Below are positions 25,947 through 33,943 of a stretch of 33,943 bases of DNA, one piece after another. Numbering within the stretch: the first letter of the stretch is position 1; every line of letters starts with the position of its first letter. The stretch covers positions 1-33,943 of the forward strand of contig SOKQ01000031.1 of assembly GCA_004375695.1 (NCBI GenBank). Direction: 5' to 3'. The notes under the pieces are model-generated. The model was given only the letters and a program-made list of their open reading frames with translations. It was not told where the DNA came from and ran no database searches. The stretch comes from Hadesarchaea archaeon (lineage in GTDB: Archaea > Hadarchaeota > Hadarchaeia > Hadarchaeales > Hadarchaeaceae). The position numbers and the translations under genes are program-made.

Positions 25947-26789
25947 ATGGCAGGGGCGACTGAAATTATCAGTGACGTGTTTTCCACTTTTAGAACCATA
26001 AACATTTATAAAAAACTTAAATATTCCCGAAACAGTTATAAACAACTTAAAAATTTATATGAAAACACTTTTATATACTTATTTGGTCATGAAGTGAAGC
26101 GCTTCACTGCAATAAAAATTTTGGTTATTTTTGCAATTTTAGGTATTTCAACTGCTTTATTGCTCCAAGTGATTCCGGAGCAAGAACAAAACCCTGCTGA
26201 CATCGCTAGGCTCCCCCCCATTCATGAATCGGGCACTCCCATCACGCTTCAAGAGGCTAGGGCCAAAGCCCCATTTCTCCTCGTGCCCACGTATTTGCCG
26301 GAGGGTCTCTCGCTGAGAAGGGTGACAGGGTCTCGAGGGCTTATAAGCCTTCTTCAGGAGAATGATGATTTATATGGTAGTGAATATGGTATGATCCGCC
26401 TCCTTTACTCGGATCGACCAATAACCATACTCCCACTGGATCCCTCTGCGGTGAATAAATACCCGGCCGCAGCGAAGCTAGCGGTAATAGTAAACATAGA
26501 AATTGGCGAGGTACCTGATGAAAATTGGGTACGTGACTTCGTCGCTTATTGGAACCAACAAGAAGGTTCCGCTGGAAAGGATGTCTTCGAGGTCGTTGAG
26601 GTCCGAGGGACGGTGGGGATCGGCACGGACCTCGGCCACGTGAACAAGTTCAGCGATGGATACGAGGAGCCCGTACCCGCAACCGTGATTTGGTGGAAAA
26701 ACAACTTAAAGTTTGAAGTCAGGGGCATGCTCCCACTCAAAGAACTTCTTAAAATCGCTGAATCATTGGAACCTCTAGAGACATCTTAA
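25947..26789 (+). CDS. Single-TM membrane protein with DUF4367-like ectodomain, copy 2
   Basis: Paralogue of 24712..25542; first ~85 aa almost identical, ectodomain with substitutions and in-frame indels. Confidence 0.75.
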   Translation: MAGATEIISDVFSTFRTINIYKKLKYSRNSYKQLKNLYENTFIYLFGHEVKRFTAIKILVIFAILGISTALLLQVIPEQEQNPADIARLPPIHESGTPITLQEARAKAPFLLVPTYLPEGLSLRRVTGSRGLISLLQENDDLYGSEYGMIRLLYSDRPITILPLDPSAVNKYPAAAKLAVIVNIEIGEVPDENWVRDFVAYWNQQEGSAGKDVFEVVEVRGTVGIGTDLGHVNKFSDGYEEPVPATVIWWKNNLKFEVRGMLPLKELLKIAESLEPLETS

Positions 26790-26914
26790 ATCTTCCGTTA
26801 ACGGCTTTTGTTTCATTTCCGGGAGATAAACGAAGGTCAAAATTTCTATGCTGAGCGTTATCAGTCCTATCCACAGTTTTTTGTCCGGTTCAGTTCGGAC
26901 ATTACCTCTAAGTT

Positions 26915-27040
26915 TTTAACAATAATAAACAAATTCTAACGATACATTACAATATAAAGTTAACTGATATTAACAAAAAATAACCCAAACTTTACTAAAA
27001 ATTAACAAAAAGGCTGGCAATCTTTGTTAGAATTTGTAAA
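26915..27040. repeat. AT-rich array T3 (no downstream gene copy)
   Basis: Near-identical to T2 through 'GGCTGGCAATCTTTGTTAGAA', then diverges into the hypE 3' flank. Confidence 0.75.
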
Positions 27041-27065
27041 TTTATAAAAAGTCATTGAGATACGT

Positions 27066-28037
27066 CTAGCAAATTCTAGGTGCTGGGTCCCCGATTGGCG
27101 ACTCCAGCAGGCGCCGTCCGCCGACAACAGTTTCAAGCATAACGTCGCCGGGGTGGTCAGTTGTCGTTACTTCCCCTATCACACACGCTTCCTTCCCGTA
27201 CCTTGTTTTTCGAATTGCGGCGAGGACATCGTCACAGCGCCCGGATTCAACCCCGATTATGGCTTTTCCCTCGTTCGTTATCTGGAGCGGGTCTATGCCG
27301 AGCATCTCGCTCATCGATCTGACTGCGGGCAGGAGGGGGATATCGGCTTCTCTTACAAGTATCCCGACATTTGCCTTCGAGGCCATATCGTTGAGCGCGG
27401 CTGCCAAGCCTCCGCGAGTTGGGTCCTTCATCGCCGTTATTCCACCGACTTTTAGTGCGGTTTCGATAGTCCCCCAAATAGGCGCGATGTCCGAGCGGAG
27501 GTCGACATCGGCACCAATGCCCTCCCGGTGGGCCAAAATCGTAATGCCGTGGTCTCCGATGGTCCCCGTTGTAATGATTTTGTCTCCTGGCTTGAGTCCG
27601 TGGTCGGTCACCAAAGTTTCAGCCACGCCAATTCCCGTACTTGTAAGCACCACACCGTCGAGCGCGCCCCGTTCCATCACCTTTGTGTCACCGGTTATAA
27701 TTGGGACTTTCGCCTCTCTCGCGGTGGCGTCTATCGATCTACAAATTTTTCGGAAATCTTCAACCAAAAATCCCTCCTCAAGCACGATTGCACAGGCCAT
27801 CGCGAGCGGTCGAGCCCCCATCACCGCGAGGTCGTTGACGGTGCCTGCGATTGCGAGCCTGCCAATGTCCCCACCAGGGAAGAAAAGCGGCTTGATGGCG
27901 TGGGAATCGGTCGTCAGCACGAGGGTTTTATCACCAATCGATATCGTAGCGCCGTCGTCAAGCTCGTCAAGTCCTATTTCTCCCGCGCGCTTCAGTGAGA
28001 GCTCCTTGAGAGCGACGTCCACGATGAGTTTCATCAT
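27066..28037 (-). CDS. hypE: Hydrogenase maturation factor HypE (true N-terminus probably upstream, see findings)
   Basis: C-terminal PRIC; 'DSHAIKPLFFPGGDIGRLAIAGTVNDLAVMGARPLAM'. Confidence 0.95.
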   Translation of the reverse strand: MMKLIVDVALKELSLKRAGEIGLDELDDGATISIGDKTLVLTTDSHAIKPLFFPGGDIGRLAIAGTVNDLAVMGARPLAMACAIVLEEGFLVEDFRKICRSIDATAREAKVPIITGDTKVMERGALDGVVLTSTGIGVAETLVTDHGLKPGDKIITTGTIGDHGITILAHREGIGADVDLRSDIAPIWGTIETALKVGGITAMKDPTRGGLAAALNDMASKANVGILVREADIPLLPAVRSMSEMLGIDPLQITNEGKAIIGVESGRCDDVLAAIRKTRYGKEACVIGEVTTTDHPGDVMLETVVGGRRLLESPIGDPAPRIC

Positions 28038-28060
28038 CGCCTTGCCGCCAGCACCGTGGG

Positions 28061-28453
28061 CTAGCGAGATTTTTTCGTCCGACGTTTTTGCACCCCTTTC
28101 TTTTCCAGTTTTACATCAACGATTTCAAGTTCCTGACCCGAAGTGAGGGACAGTTCATGCCCGCCGCATTTTGGGCAGGGGATTCCTAGCTCGGGTTGGG
28201 GAATGTGGGTATCAATGGAGCTAGCGTTGCCCACGTATCCGCATTCACATTTAATCGTAATCGGCACTCGGGAGATGTTAAATTTTGTTAGGTTGAATTC
28301 ATCCCCCCCTAGTTTATTTAACCATAACTGCAGGGAGTTCGGCTCGTTTATCTCGCCCACCCGCAGGTTCACTTCCAGCACCCGCGCATCGTGCTCGGTC
28401 GCTATCCGACGGACGGCTTTTAACACACGCGTCGTGAGTTCGATTTCATGCAC
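28061..28453 (-). CDS. hypA: Hydrogenase nickel insertion protein HypA (GTG start)
   Basis: '(V)HEIELTTRVLKAV' plus zinc site CECGYVG...CPKCGGHELSLTSGQELEIVDVKL. Confidence 0.92.
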   Translation of the reverse strand: MHEIELTTRVLKAVRRIATEHDARVLEVNLRVGEINEPNSLQLWLNKLGGDEFNLTKFNISRVPITIKCECGYVGNASSIDTHIPQPELGIPCPKCGGHELSLTSGQELEIVDVKLEKKGVQKRRTKKSR

Positions 28454-28673
28454 CGCTTTCACCCGCAGCGACCTCTTCCCACGCGCTGAGTATCTCTTTT
28501 GCCTTTGTCTCGTCGAGAATCTGGATCGCATACCCGGCATGGACGAGCACGTAGTCGCCATTGCGTACGTTCCTGAGTAAGTCCAGCTTAACCTCCCGCC
28601 GCGTACCACCGAAGTCAACGGTCGCAATTTGCTCTTCAATTTTCAACACTTTACCTGGAATCGCGAGGCACAT
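28446..28673 (-). CDS. hypC: Hydrogenase assembly chaperone HypC
   Basis: 'MCLAIPGKVLKIEEQIATVDFGGTRREVKLDLLRNVRNGDYVLVHAGYAIQ'. Confidence 0.96.
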   Translation of the reverse strand: MCLAIPGKVLKIEEQIATVDFGGTRREVKLDLLRNVRNGDYVLVHAGYAIQILDETKAKEILSAWEEVAAGESGA

Positions 28674-28737
28674 TCGGCTTCCCCTTCAGCCATTTTAATT
28701 AGATTAACCTTTTCAATGCTTATGGAGTTTATGTATT

Positions 28738-29442
28738 ATGATTTTCATGCCGGCGAAGTTCGACTTCCACACCCACACGCTTTACTCGGACGGCGCGGGC
28801 ACAGTCGCGTCGATGGTCGAGGCAGCGGAGGCGCGGGGATTGAAAGCTGTTGCCCTCACCGACCACGGGTTCGAGCTGAGCATGGGCATCCCTCGAGAGA
28901 AACTAGCCCCCATGCTGCAGGACATTGGGATCGCGCGCGAAGACGCGGGAATCCAAGTGCTGGCTGGACTCGAGGCAAATGTGGTGGACGAGTGGGGAAC
29001 GATCGATGTCGACGACGAGTCCATCCGAAAGCTCGATATCTTGTTGGTCGCCATCCACAAGCTGGGGGAGGCAAGGGACCCATCCGAGCTCGCCAGGGAT
29101 TACCTGAGGAGGGCGACGAACGCGATTGAGCGCCATAAGTTTGACGTTTTTGTGCATCCGTTTTATTTTCATCACTACTTAGCACCCCACCTTTTACCGG
29201 AAGATCTCGAGGATTTCGTGAGGCTCGCGGCTGGGCACGAGGTCGCTATAGAGATCAACATAAAATACCGGACACCCGATGAGGAGTTCTTGAGGCTCTG
29301 CTTGCGCGAGGGGGTCAAGCTGAGCGTGGGGACCGATGCCCACACTGCGGGTGAGGTGGGGCGAGTTGATTGGGCACTTGGGGTACTCAGGCGCGTAGGG
29401 GCGAGGCGCGAAGACCTAATCTTGGGTCGCTTCTTGCGGTGA
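28738..29442 (+). CDS. PHP-domain hydrolase
   Basis: 'FDFHTHTLYSDGAGTV', 'ALTDHG', 'LSVGTDAHT'. Alternative ATG at 28747. Confidence 0.88.
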   Translation: MIFMPAKFDFHTHTLYSDGAGTVASMVEAAEARGLKAVALTDHGFELSMGIPREKLAPMLQDIGIAREDAGIQVLAGLEANVVDEWGTIDVDDESIRKLDILLVAIHKLGEARDPSELARDYLRRATNAIERHKFDVFVHPFYFHHYLAPHLLPEDLEDFVRLAAGHEVAIEINIKYRTPDEEFLRLCLREGVKLSVGTDAHTAGEVGRVDWALGVLRRVGARREDLILGRFLR

Positions 29443-29446
29443 TTAA

Positions 29447-29923
29447 TTGATTAACCTCCGCTCATTCCTCAAAGGTGCGAGCCGGGTGGCAATCGTAGGC
29501 ATCGGCAGCGACATGCGCGGGGACGATGTCGCGGGTATTGAAGTCGTGCGAAGGCTACGGCGCAAGCTCGAGTCGTCGAAGGTTCTTTTGATAGAAGGAG
29601 GCGTGACGCCGGAAAACTTCACTAGGGAGATAAGGAAATTCAAGCCAACACATGTGCTGTTAATCGATGCAACGGATTTCGGTTCCAAGCCGGGTGATAT
29701 CGTTCTAGCCGAGCCTGAGGCAATCGTCGGCCAATCGATCTCGACCCATACACTACCGCTTTCTATCCTCGCGGGCTACCTGCAAGAACAAACGGGAGCA
29801 AAAATAATGCTTCTAGGAATTCAACCTGCACGGGCGCAGATGGGTGCGGAGATGAGCGAGCCGGTAAAGGATGCAATCGAGAGGGTTAAAGAAGCTTTGA
29901 TGATGGAACTTGGCTCACTATAG
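29447..29923 (+). CDS. hycI: HycI-type hydrogenase maturation protease (TTG start)
   Basis: 'VAIVGIGSDMRGDDVAGIEVVRRL', 'VLLIDATDFGSKPGDI', 'STHTLPLSILAGYL'. Confidence 0.9.
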   Translation: MINLRSFLKGASRVAIVGIGSDMRGDDVAGIEVVRRLRRKLESSKVLLIEGGVTPENFTREIRKFKPTHVLLIDATDFGSKPGDIVLAEPEAIVGQSISTHTLPLSILAGYLQEQTGAKIMLLGIQPARAQMGAEMSEPVKDAIERVKEALMMELGSL

Positions 29924-29967
29924 CTCACTCGGCGCGACATACTTGTATCATTCTGAGCTATCTTGAT

Positions 29968-30273
29968 TTATCGCAGAGTGGTGAACTCGAACTCCTTGGT
30001 CATGGTAATTGCACGCGCAGGGCAGACCTCGGCGCACTCGCCACAGAAGATGCATCGCCCTAGCCATATGCTTGGCTTTTTTGTCTCCTTGCTGATGGTT
30101 ATCGCTCGGGCTGGACAAGTCCGAATACAGAGCCAGCAGCTGATACATCGCTCTGGATCGACGACCGGTCGCCCGCGATAGCCCTTAGGCGGCTCCACCC
30201 GCACTTGAGGATACTTCACCGTTGCAGGCTTGCGGAGCAGGTTCCGGAGCACTTGGGGCAATATCCGAGGCAT
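29968..30273 (-). CDS. 2x[4Fe-4S] ferredoxin-like subunit of membrane hydrogenase (NuoI/EchF/HycF-like)
   Basis: CISCWLCIRTCP and CIFCGECAEVCP motifs; last gene of the operon. Confidence 0.9.
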   Translation of the reverse strand: MPRILPQVLRNLLRKPATVKYPQVRVEPPKGYRGRPVVDPERCISCWLCIRTCPARAITISKETKKPSIWLGRCIFCGECAEVCPARAITMTKEFEFTTLR

Positions 30274-31235
30274 TAGGGCACCACCAAGACGAGCACTAAG
30301 CTGATTATCGCGAGCAGCGTGGCGGATGTCCAGTAGAACTTGAGAGCTTGGTCGATGCGCAGGCGGGCCATGATGTTTCTGAGGGTCGTCGTCAGCAGCA
30401 CAATCGCGAGGGTTTTGATGAGAAAATCGACTATGCTCGGGATTTGGACGCCGCCGATTACGTAAGCTGTGGGGCCACCTAAGAAGAGGGCGGCAAACAG
30501 GCCAGCGACCACAATCGTTTCGACATCATAGGCGAGGCGCCAGATCGCGAGTTTCGGGCCTGAGTATTCGGTCAGCGATCCGTGCACGATCTCGCTTTCG
30601 GCCTCTGGGATGTCAAATGGCACACGAAGGAGCTTGCCTTGGATGGCCACCAGCGCAGCGATTGCCGCGGGCAGGAGACGCCAATCAAGGATGAGCCACC
30701 CCTGCTGAGCTTGATAGTTTACAATCGTTGGCAGGCCTAAGGACCCAACCCTAACTACAGCAACTAGGATCGCGATGATAAACACGAACTCGTAGCCGAA
30801 GAGCTGGGCGACGTGGCGCCCAGCCCCGGTCGCACCGAACGGGCTCCCCGAGGAGTAGCCCCCCAGCATCATACATATAGCCGGGATGTTGAGCAGGTAG
30901 ATGATGACGATCAGGTCCGCGACCATCGTTAGGGTAGGTTGAGGTGAGCTGACAGGGATCAGGAGCATCACGGTTACTGCTGCCCCCAGCGCAACTAACG
31001 GCGCGGCAGTGAATATTGGCGACTGCGCGGCTCCAGGCGTGATGTCTTCCTTGCTAAGTAGTTTGCCGACGTCCAAGAACTCCTGCCATATTGGGGGCCC
31101 TATGCGGTTCTGCATGTGTCCTGTCACCTTTCGGTCGATTCCAATGTAGAGCAATCCGATGAGGGAGGCGAAGAGAAGTCCCGGGAAGACGAGGGAGCCG
31201 AGAATGAAACTTAGGACTTCCATCAATGGCGCCAC
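30273..31235 (-). CDS. Membrane hydrogenase NuoH/HycD/EchB-like subunit
   Basis: Multi-TM; 'IGIDRKVTGHMQNRIGPPIWQEFLDVGKLLSKED' and 'PFDIPEAESEIVHGSLTEYSG'. Confidence 0.93.
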   Translation of the reverse strand: MAPLMEVLSFILGSLVFPGLLFASLIGLLYIGIDRKVTGHMQNRIGPPIWQEFLDVGKLLSKEDITPGAAQSPIFTAAPLVALGAAVTVMLLIPVSSPQPTLTMVADLIVIIYLLNIPAICMMLGGYSSGSPFGATGAGRHVAQLFGYEFVFIIAILVAVVRVGSLGLPTIVNYQAQQGWLILDWRLLPAAIAALVAIQGKLLRVPFDIPEAESEIVHGSLTEYSGPKLAIWRLAYDVETIVVAGLFAALFLGGPTAYVIGGVQIPSIVDFLIKTLAIVLLTTTLRNIMARLRIDQALKFYWTSATLLAIISLVLVLVVP

Positions 31236-32374
31236 TTCCTGAGTTCCTTCAGGGACAAGTTGAAGGTCTTACCTGTGTGCGAGTCCACCAGCGCGACGCG
31301 GTCATTGCAAGCGAAGCAGGGGTCTATGCTCCATATCACGATTGGAATTTCGGCCACGGTGCCGCCGAGGAACATGCGTTTTATCGAGGCGAAATTAGCG
31401 CAGGTGGGCGTCCGCACGTGCACGCGCTCAGGACTATCGGTGCCGTTCGAGAGGGCGTAATAGAAAAGCTCGCCCCGTGGAGCCTCTGTCCGCTCGATCG
31501 CTTCATTCCTCGGGATTTCTAGATTGACTTTGATTCGAATGGGGCCGATTGGCATTTCCTTTACTGCTTGACGCACGATGTGGATTGCTTCCAAAATTTC
31601 TCGCAGCCTGACCATGCTCTTCGCCCAGACGTCTCCCTCCCGCTCGGTGATGACATTGAAGGAGAGCTTGTCGTAGATGGCGTAGGGGTGGTCCCTTCGA
31701 ATATCGGTATCGACCCCGGATGCGCGTGCGAGGGGTCCAACAGCGCAGAACTTCCTCGCATCATCCTTCGTTAATATCCCGACGTTAGTGCAACGCGCCA
31801 AGATCGTGCGGTCGGAGTTGAAAAGATCGATGTAATACTTGGTAGAGTGCTCGAGCTCATCTAGCCCGCGCAGGATTGTCGGCACGTGCTCTGGCTTCAC
31901 ATCCCTTCGAACCCCCCCGATGGTGTTGGTAGCAGACGTAACGCGATTGCCTGATATGATTTCCCGCAGGTCCATGACACGCTCGCGGTCCCGCCATGCT
32001 AGCATGAAAAGCGTGTTGAAGCCGATTTGGTGGGCAGCGATTCCGAGCCATAAGAGGTGGCTGTGGATGCGCTCAAGCTCGAGAATAATCACTCGGATAT
32101 ACTTCGCCCGCTCTGGGGGTTCGACTCCCGCAAGCTGCTCTATCGCTTGGCAGTAGGTCGTCGTGTGCACTACGTTGCAGATGCCGCAGATTCGCTCTAT
32201 TAGGTAGACATCGTGCTTATAGTCGCGTCGTTGAAGCGCCTCCTCGATTCCTCGGTGCACGTAGCCGAAACGGATGTCGACATCGGCGATTTCCTCCCCT
32301 TTGACCTCAAACCTGAAGAACGCGGGCTCTTTGAGCGCGGGGTGCTGTGGACCGATTGGAACGATGAATGTCAT
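31223..32374 (-). CDS. Group 4 [NiFe] hydrogenase large (catalytic) subunit
   Basis: L1 'RICGICNVVHT' and L2 'DPCFACNDR' give all four Ni-ligand Cys. The ATG at 32374 overlaps the NuoC-like stop. Confidence 0.94.
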   Translation of the reverse strand: MTFIVPIGPQHPALKEPAFFRFEVKGEEIADVDIRFGYVHRGIEEALQRRDYKHDVYLIERICGICNVVHTTTYCQAIEQLAGVEPPERAKYIRVIILELERIHSHLLWLGIAAHQIGFNTLFMLAWRDRERVMDLREIISGNRVTSATNTIGGVRRDVKPEHVPTILRGLDELEHSTKYYIDLFNSDRTILARCTNVGILTKDDARKFCAVGPLARASGVDTDIRRDHPYAIYDKLSFNVITEREGDVWAKSMVRLREILEAIHIVRQAVKEMPIGPIRIKVNLEIPRNEAIERTEAPRGELFYYALSNGTDSPERVHVRTPTCANFASIKRMFLGGTVAEIPIVIWSIDPCFACNDRVALVDSHTGKTFNLSLKELRKWRH

Positions 32375-32799
32375 TTTGTCTTTTCCCTCCACTCCTTACG
32401 TAATGGATACTCACCATCGGGCCAGTCGTCGGGCAAGAAAATCCGCCTCGGATCGGGGTGGCCCTCAACTTTCACGCCGAACATCTCCATGAGTTCGCGC
32501 TCATACAGAATCGCTCCCGGGAAGATGTCGGTTATGGTTGGGATTCTGAGCTCATTTTTCGGCAGGTTAATTTTCAGGTTGAGCAAGGCGGGACGGCAAT
32601 CGAAGTGATAGATGACTTCAACAGTTTTGCCTTGGTCGACCCCCGTAATTGTGAAAATGTGTTGAATGTCTTGAGTTCTTAACGCGAGCATGGCTTCACG
32701 ATACCGCTGTTTGTCGGTTGTGGCGAAGAGGCATTCATCCTTTATCTTGATTTCGTCGACATGATCTTTAATCAGGGTTGTGACTTCCTTCGCGTTCAT
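32371..32799 (-). CDS. NuoC/HycE-N-terminal-like hydrogenase subunit
   Basis: 'FPGAILYERELMEMFGVKVEGHPDPRRIFLPDDWPDGEYPLRKEW'. Confidence 0.93.
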   Translation of the reverse strand: MNAKEVTTLIKDHVDEIKIKDECLFATTDKQRYREAMLALRTQDIQHIFTITGVDQGKTVEVIYHFDCRPALLNLKINLPKNELRIPTITDIFPGAILYERELMEMFGVKVEGHPDPRRIFLPDDWPDGEYPLRKEWREKTK

Positions 32800-32802
32800 T
32801 TT

Positions 32803-33216
32803 TCACACCTTCCCCAATACTTTCAAAATTCCATAAATCATGGCTTCGGGCTTGGGCGGGCAACCTGGCACGTAGGCGCTGACGGGCACGTGCTTGTCGA
32901 GCGGCCACACGACATTGTAGCAGTCGTGGTACACGCTGCCAGATGCCGGGCAGGAGCCGATTGCAATGACGGACTTCGGCTCGGGCATCTGCTCATAAAT
33001 ACGGATGATCCGATCTTTCGCTTGCCTCGTTATGGGACCGGTGACGACTAAGATGTCGGCATGTCTGGGAGAGCCTCGGAGCTGGATGCCAAAGCGCTCG
33101 AGGTCGTAGCGAGGGGTGAGCGCTGCAACCAACTCGATATCGCACCCGGCGCAACCTCCCGTGTTAAAGTGAATAAGCCAAGGCGATTTTTTCCTACATA
33201 ATCGGATTAGTCCCAT
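32803..33216 (-). CDS. [NiFe] hydrogenase small subunit, NuoB/HycG/MbhJ-like
   Basis: 'HFNTGGCAGCDIELVAAL', 'IGSCPASGSV', 'VPGCPPKPEAMIYGIL'. The ATG at 33216 fits better than track start 33249. Confidence 0.93.
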   Translation of the reverse strand: MGLIRLCRKKSPWLIHFNTGGCAGCDIELVAALTPRYDLERFGIQLRGSPRHADILVVTGPITRQAKDRIIRIYEQMPEPKSVIAIGSCPASGSVYHDCYNVVWPLDKHVPVSAYVPGCPPKPEAMIYGILKVLGKV

Positions 33217-33220
33217 GAGT

Positions 33221-33574
33221 TCACCCCAACACCACCGCGATTGCTGCAAGGATGGTGATTAGGCCGACCACCACCCAGAAGAGGTAGGTGTTCAAGATGC
33301 CAGTGTGCTCAGGACGCACATAGCGGTAAAATGGTCTGAAGACGCGACGGATGGGCGAGAAAAACTGCTCGCTGTCCGCGTGGACCTCTTCCGCCTTAAG
33401 AGTCTCACCACAGGCATAGGTTTGGATTTTTTGGGCGGTGGGTTTTGCTTTCGTGATTCTTCGCCCACCGATTAGGATGAGCCATGTTACCGCGGTGATG
33501 AGCAAGAGCGCGGCTGTCGCAACGATGGGCCCCCAGAACCCAGGCCCGAACAACACCGGTTCAGGTACCATCAT
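33221..33574 (-). CDS. Two-TM small membrane subunit of the hydrogenase complex
   Basis: From MMVPEPVLFGPGFWGP...: two TM segments flanking 'KIQTYACGETLKAEEVHADSEQFF'. The upstream part of the track ORF is antisense-like and overlaps the antiporter gene. Confidence 0.7.
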   Translation of the reverse strand: MMVPEPVLFGPGFWGPIVATAALLLITAVTWLILIGGRRITKAKPTAQKIQTYACGETLKAEEVHADSEQFFSPIRRVFRPFYRYVRPEHTGILNTYLFWVVVGLITILAAIAVVLG

Positions 33575-33943
33575 GCACCACCCAACACCGCACTTATGTA
33601 GCCGCTCGAGTTCATCAGGGCTTCTTGCGCGGGACGCACCAAGTCTATCCCAAGCTGCGGGAGCACCCCGAACACCACACACAGCACCGCGAGTAGCATG
33701 ATGGGGAGCAGCATTGACCGTGGGGTTTCTTTCACGTCCTTCAGGTGCGCCGGTCGCTGTCCGAGGAAGATTGAGTTGAGCGCCTTCAGGAAGTAGGCGA
33801 GCGTCAGGGCACTCGTGATGAGGGCGATGATGGTGAACACGGGCTGTCCTGCCTCGATGCCGGCCACGTAGATTGTCCACTTGCTCGCGAACCCGTTGAA
33901 GGGAGGCACCCCCGAAATCGCAAGGGCGCCCACCACGAACAGT
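33571..33943 (-). CDS. Proton/ion-translocating antiporter-like subunit (NuoL/M/N, MrpD family), C-terminal part, truncated by window end
   Basis: 'GALAISGVPPFNGFASKWTIYVAGIEAGQPVFTIIALITSALTLAYFLKALNSIFLG'; frame open to the window edge. Confidence 0.88.
   Translation of the reverse strand, partial: LFVVGALAISGVPPFNGFASKWTIYVAGIEAGQPVFTIIALITSALTLAYFLKALNSIFLGQRPAHLKDVKETPRSMLLPIMLLAVLCVVFGVLPQLGIDLVRPAQEALMNSSGYISAVLGGA

Larger units (their letters stand above)
24434..26914. repeat. Tandem duplication, two ~1.24-kb units (24434..25667 and 25668..26914), plus a partial third array
   Basis: CDS starts offset by 1235 bp; array, leader, 5' CDS and 3' UTR re-read nearly identically in the second unit. 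Confidence 0.92.

Noticed and set aside
24434-27040. Phased TTAAC arrays considered as a CRISPR array
   Set aside because: Motifs are 5-6 bp with ~10-22 bp spacing, no 24-37 bp repeats or unique spacers, and no cas genes.
27259-28146. Long plus-strand ORF (295 aa)
   Set aside because: Antisense shadow of hypE; low-complexity Ser/Pro-rich translation without recognisable motifs.
33575-33880. N-terminal 102 residues of the 33221..33880 ORF
   Set aside because: Overlaps the antiporter gene in another frame and has Arg/His-rich shadow composition; MMVPEP at 33574 is a better start.

Overview
Archaeal chromosomal segment, about 34 kb. It contains an encoded-CCA tRNA-Thr(CGT), information-processing genes in the characteristic archaeal arrangement, and an energy-converting [NiFe] hydrogenase cluster. 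Left to right: tRNA-Thr; a surface beta-propeller protein; an SPL-like radical SAM/NreA DNA-repair pair; Dph2, Csl4, RpoL, DUF99, an S26-type signal peptidase and a Nudix protein. The replication/translation supercluster follows: TFS, OB-fold protein, PCNA, [inserted HEPN-type gene], PriL, PriS, GINS, L44e, S27e, aIF2-alpha, Nop10, PAC2, EndoQ. Next are TrmB, ferredoxin/geranylgeranyl reductase, AspRS, a KH protein, Alba and an Lrp-like regulator. An accessory region (about 22.3-27.05 kb) has a three-gene minus-strand module (MerR-HTH/HNH protein, AAA ATPase, small helical protein). It abuts a tandem duplication of a membrane protein with a DUF4367-like ectodomain, separated by AT-rich arrays of helically phased TTAAC motifs. 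The window ends with hypE/A/C, a PHP hydrolase, an HycI-type protease and a group 4 hydrogenase operon running off the right edge. S27e, Nop10, a ferredoxin and a 50-aa ORF were read by eye and are missing from the ORF track. The best candidates for something undescribed are the HNH/AAA module with its phased arrays and duplicated receptor-like genes, the HEPN gene inserted in the replication island, and a hypE lacking any canonical start codon for its conserved N-terminus. All identifications come from motif recognition; no searches were run.
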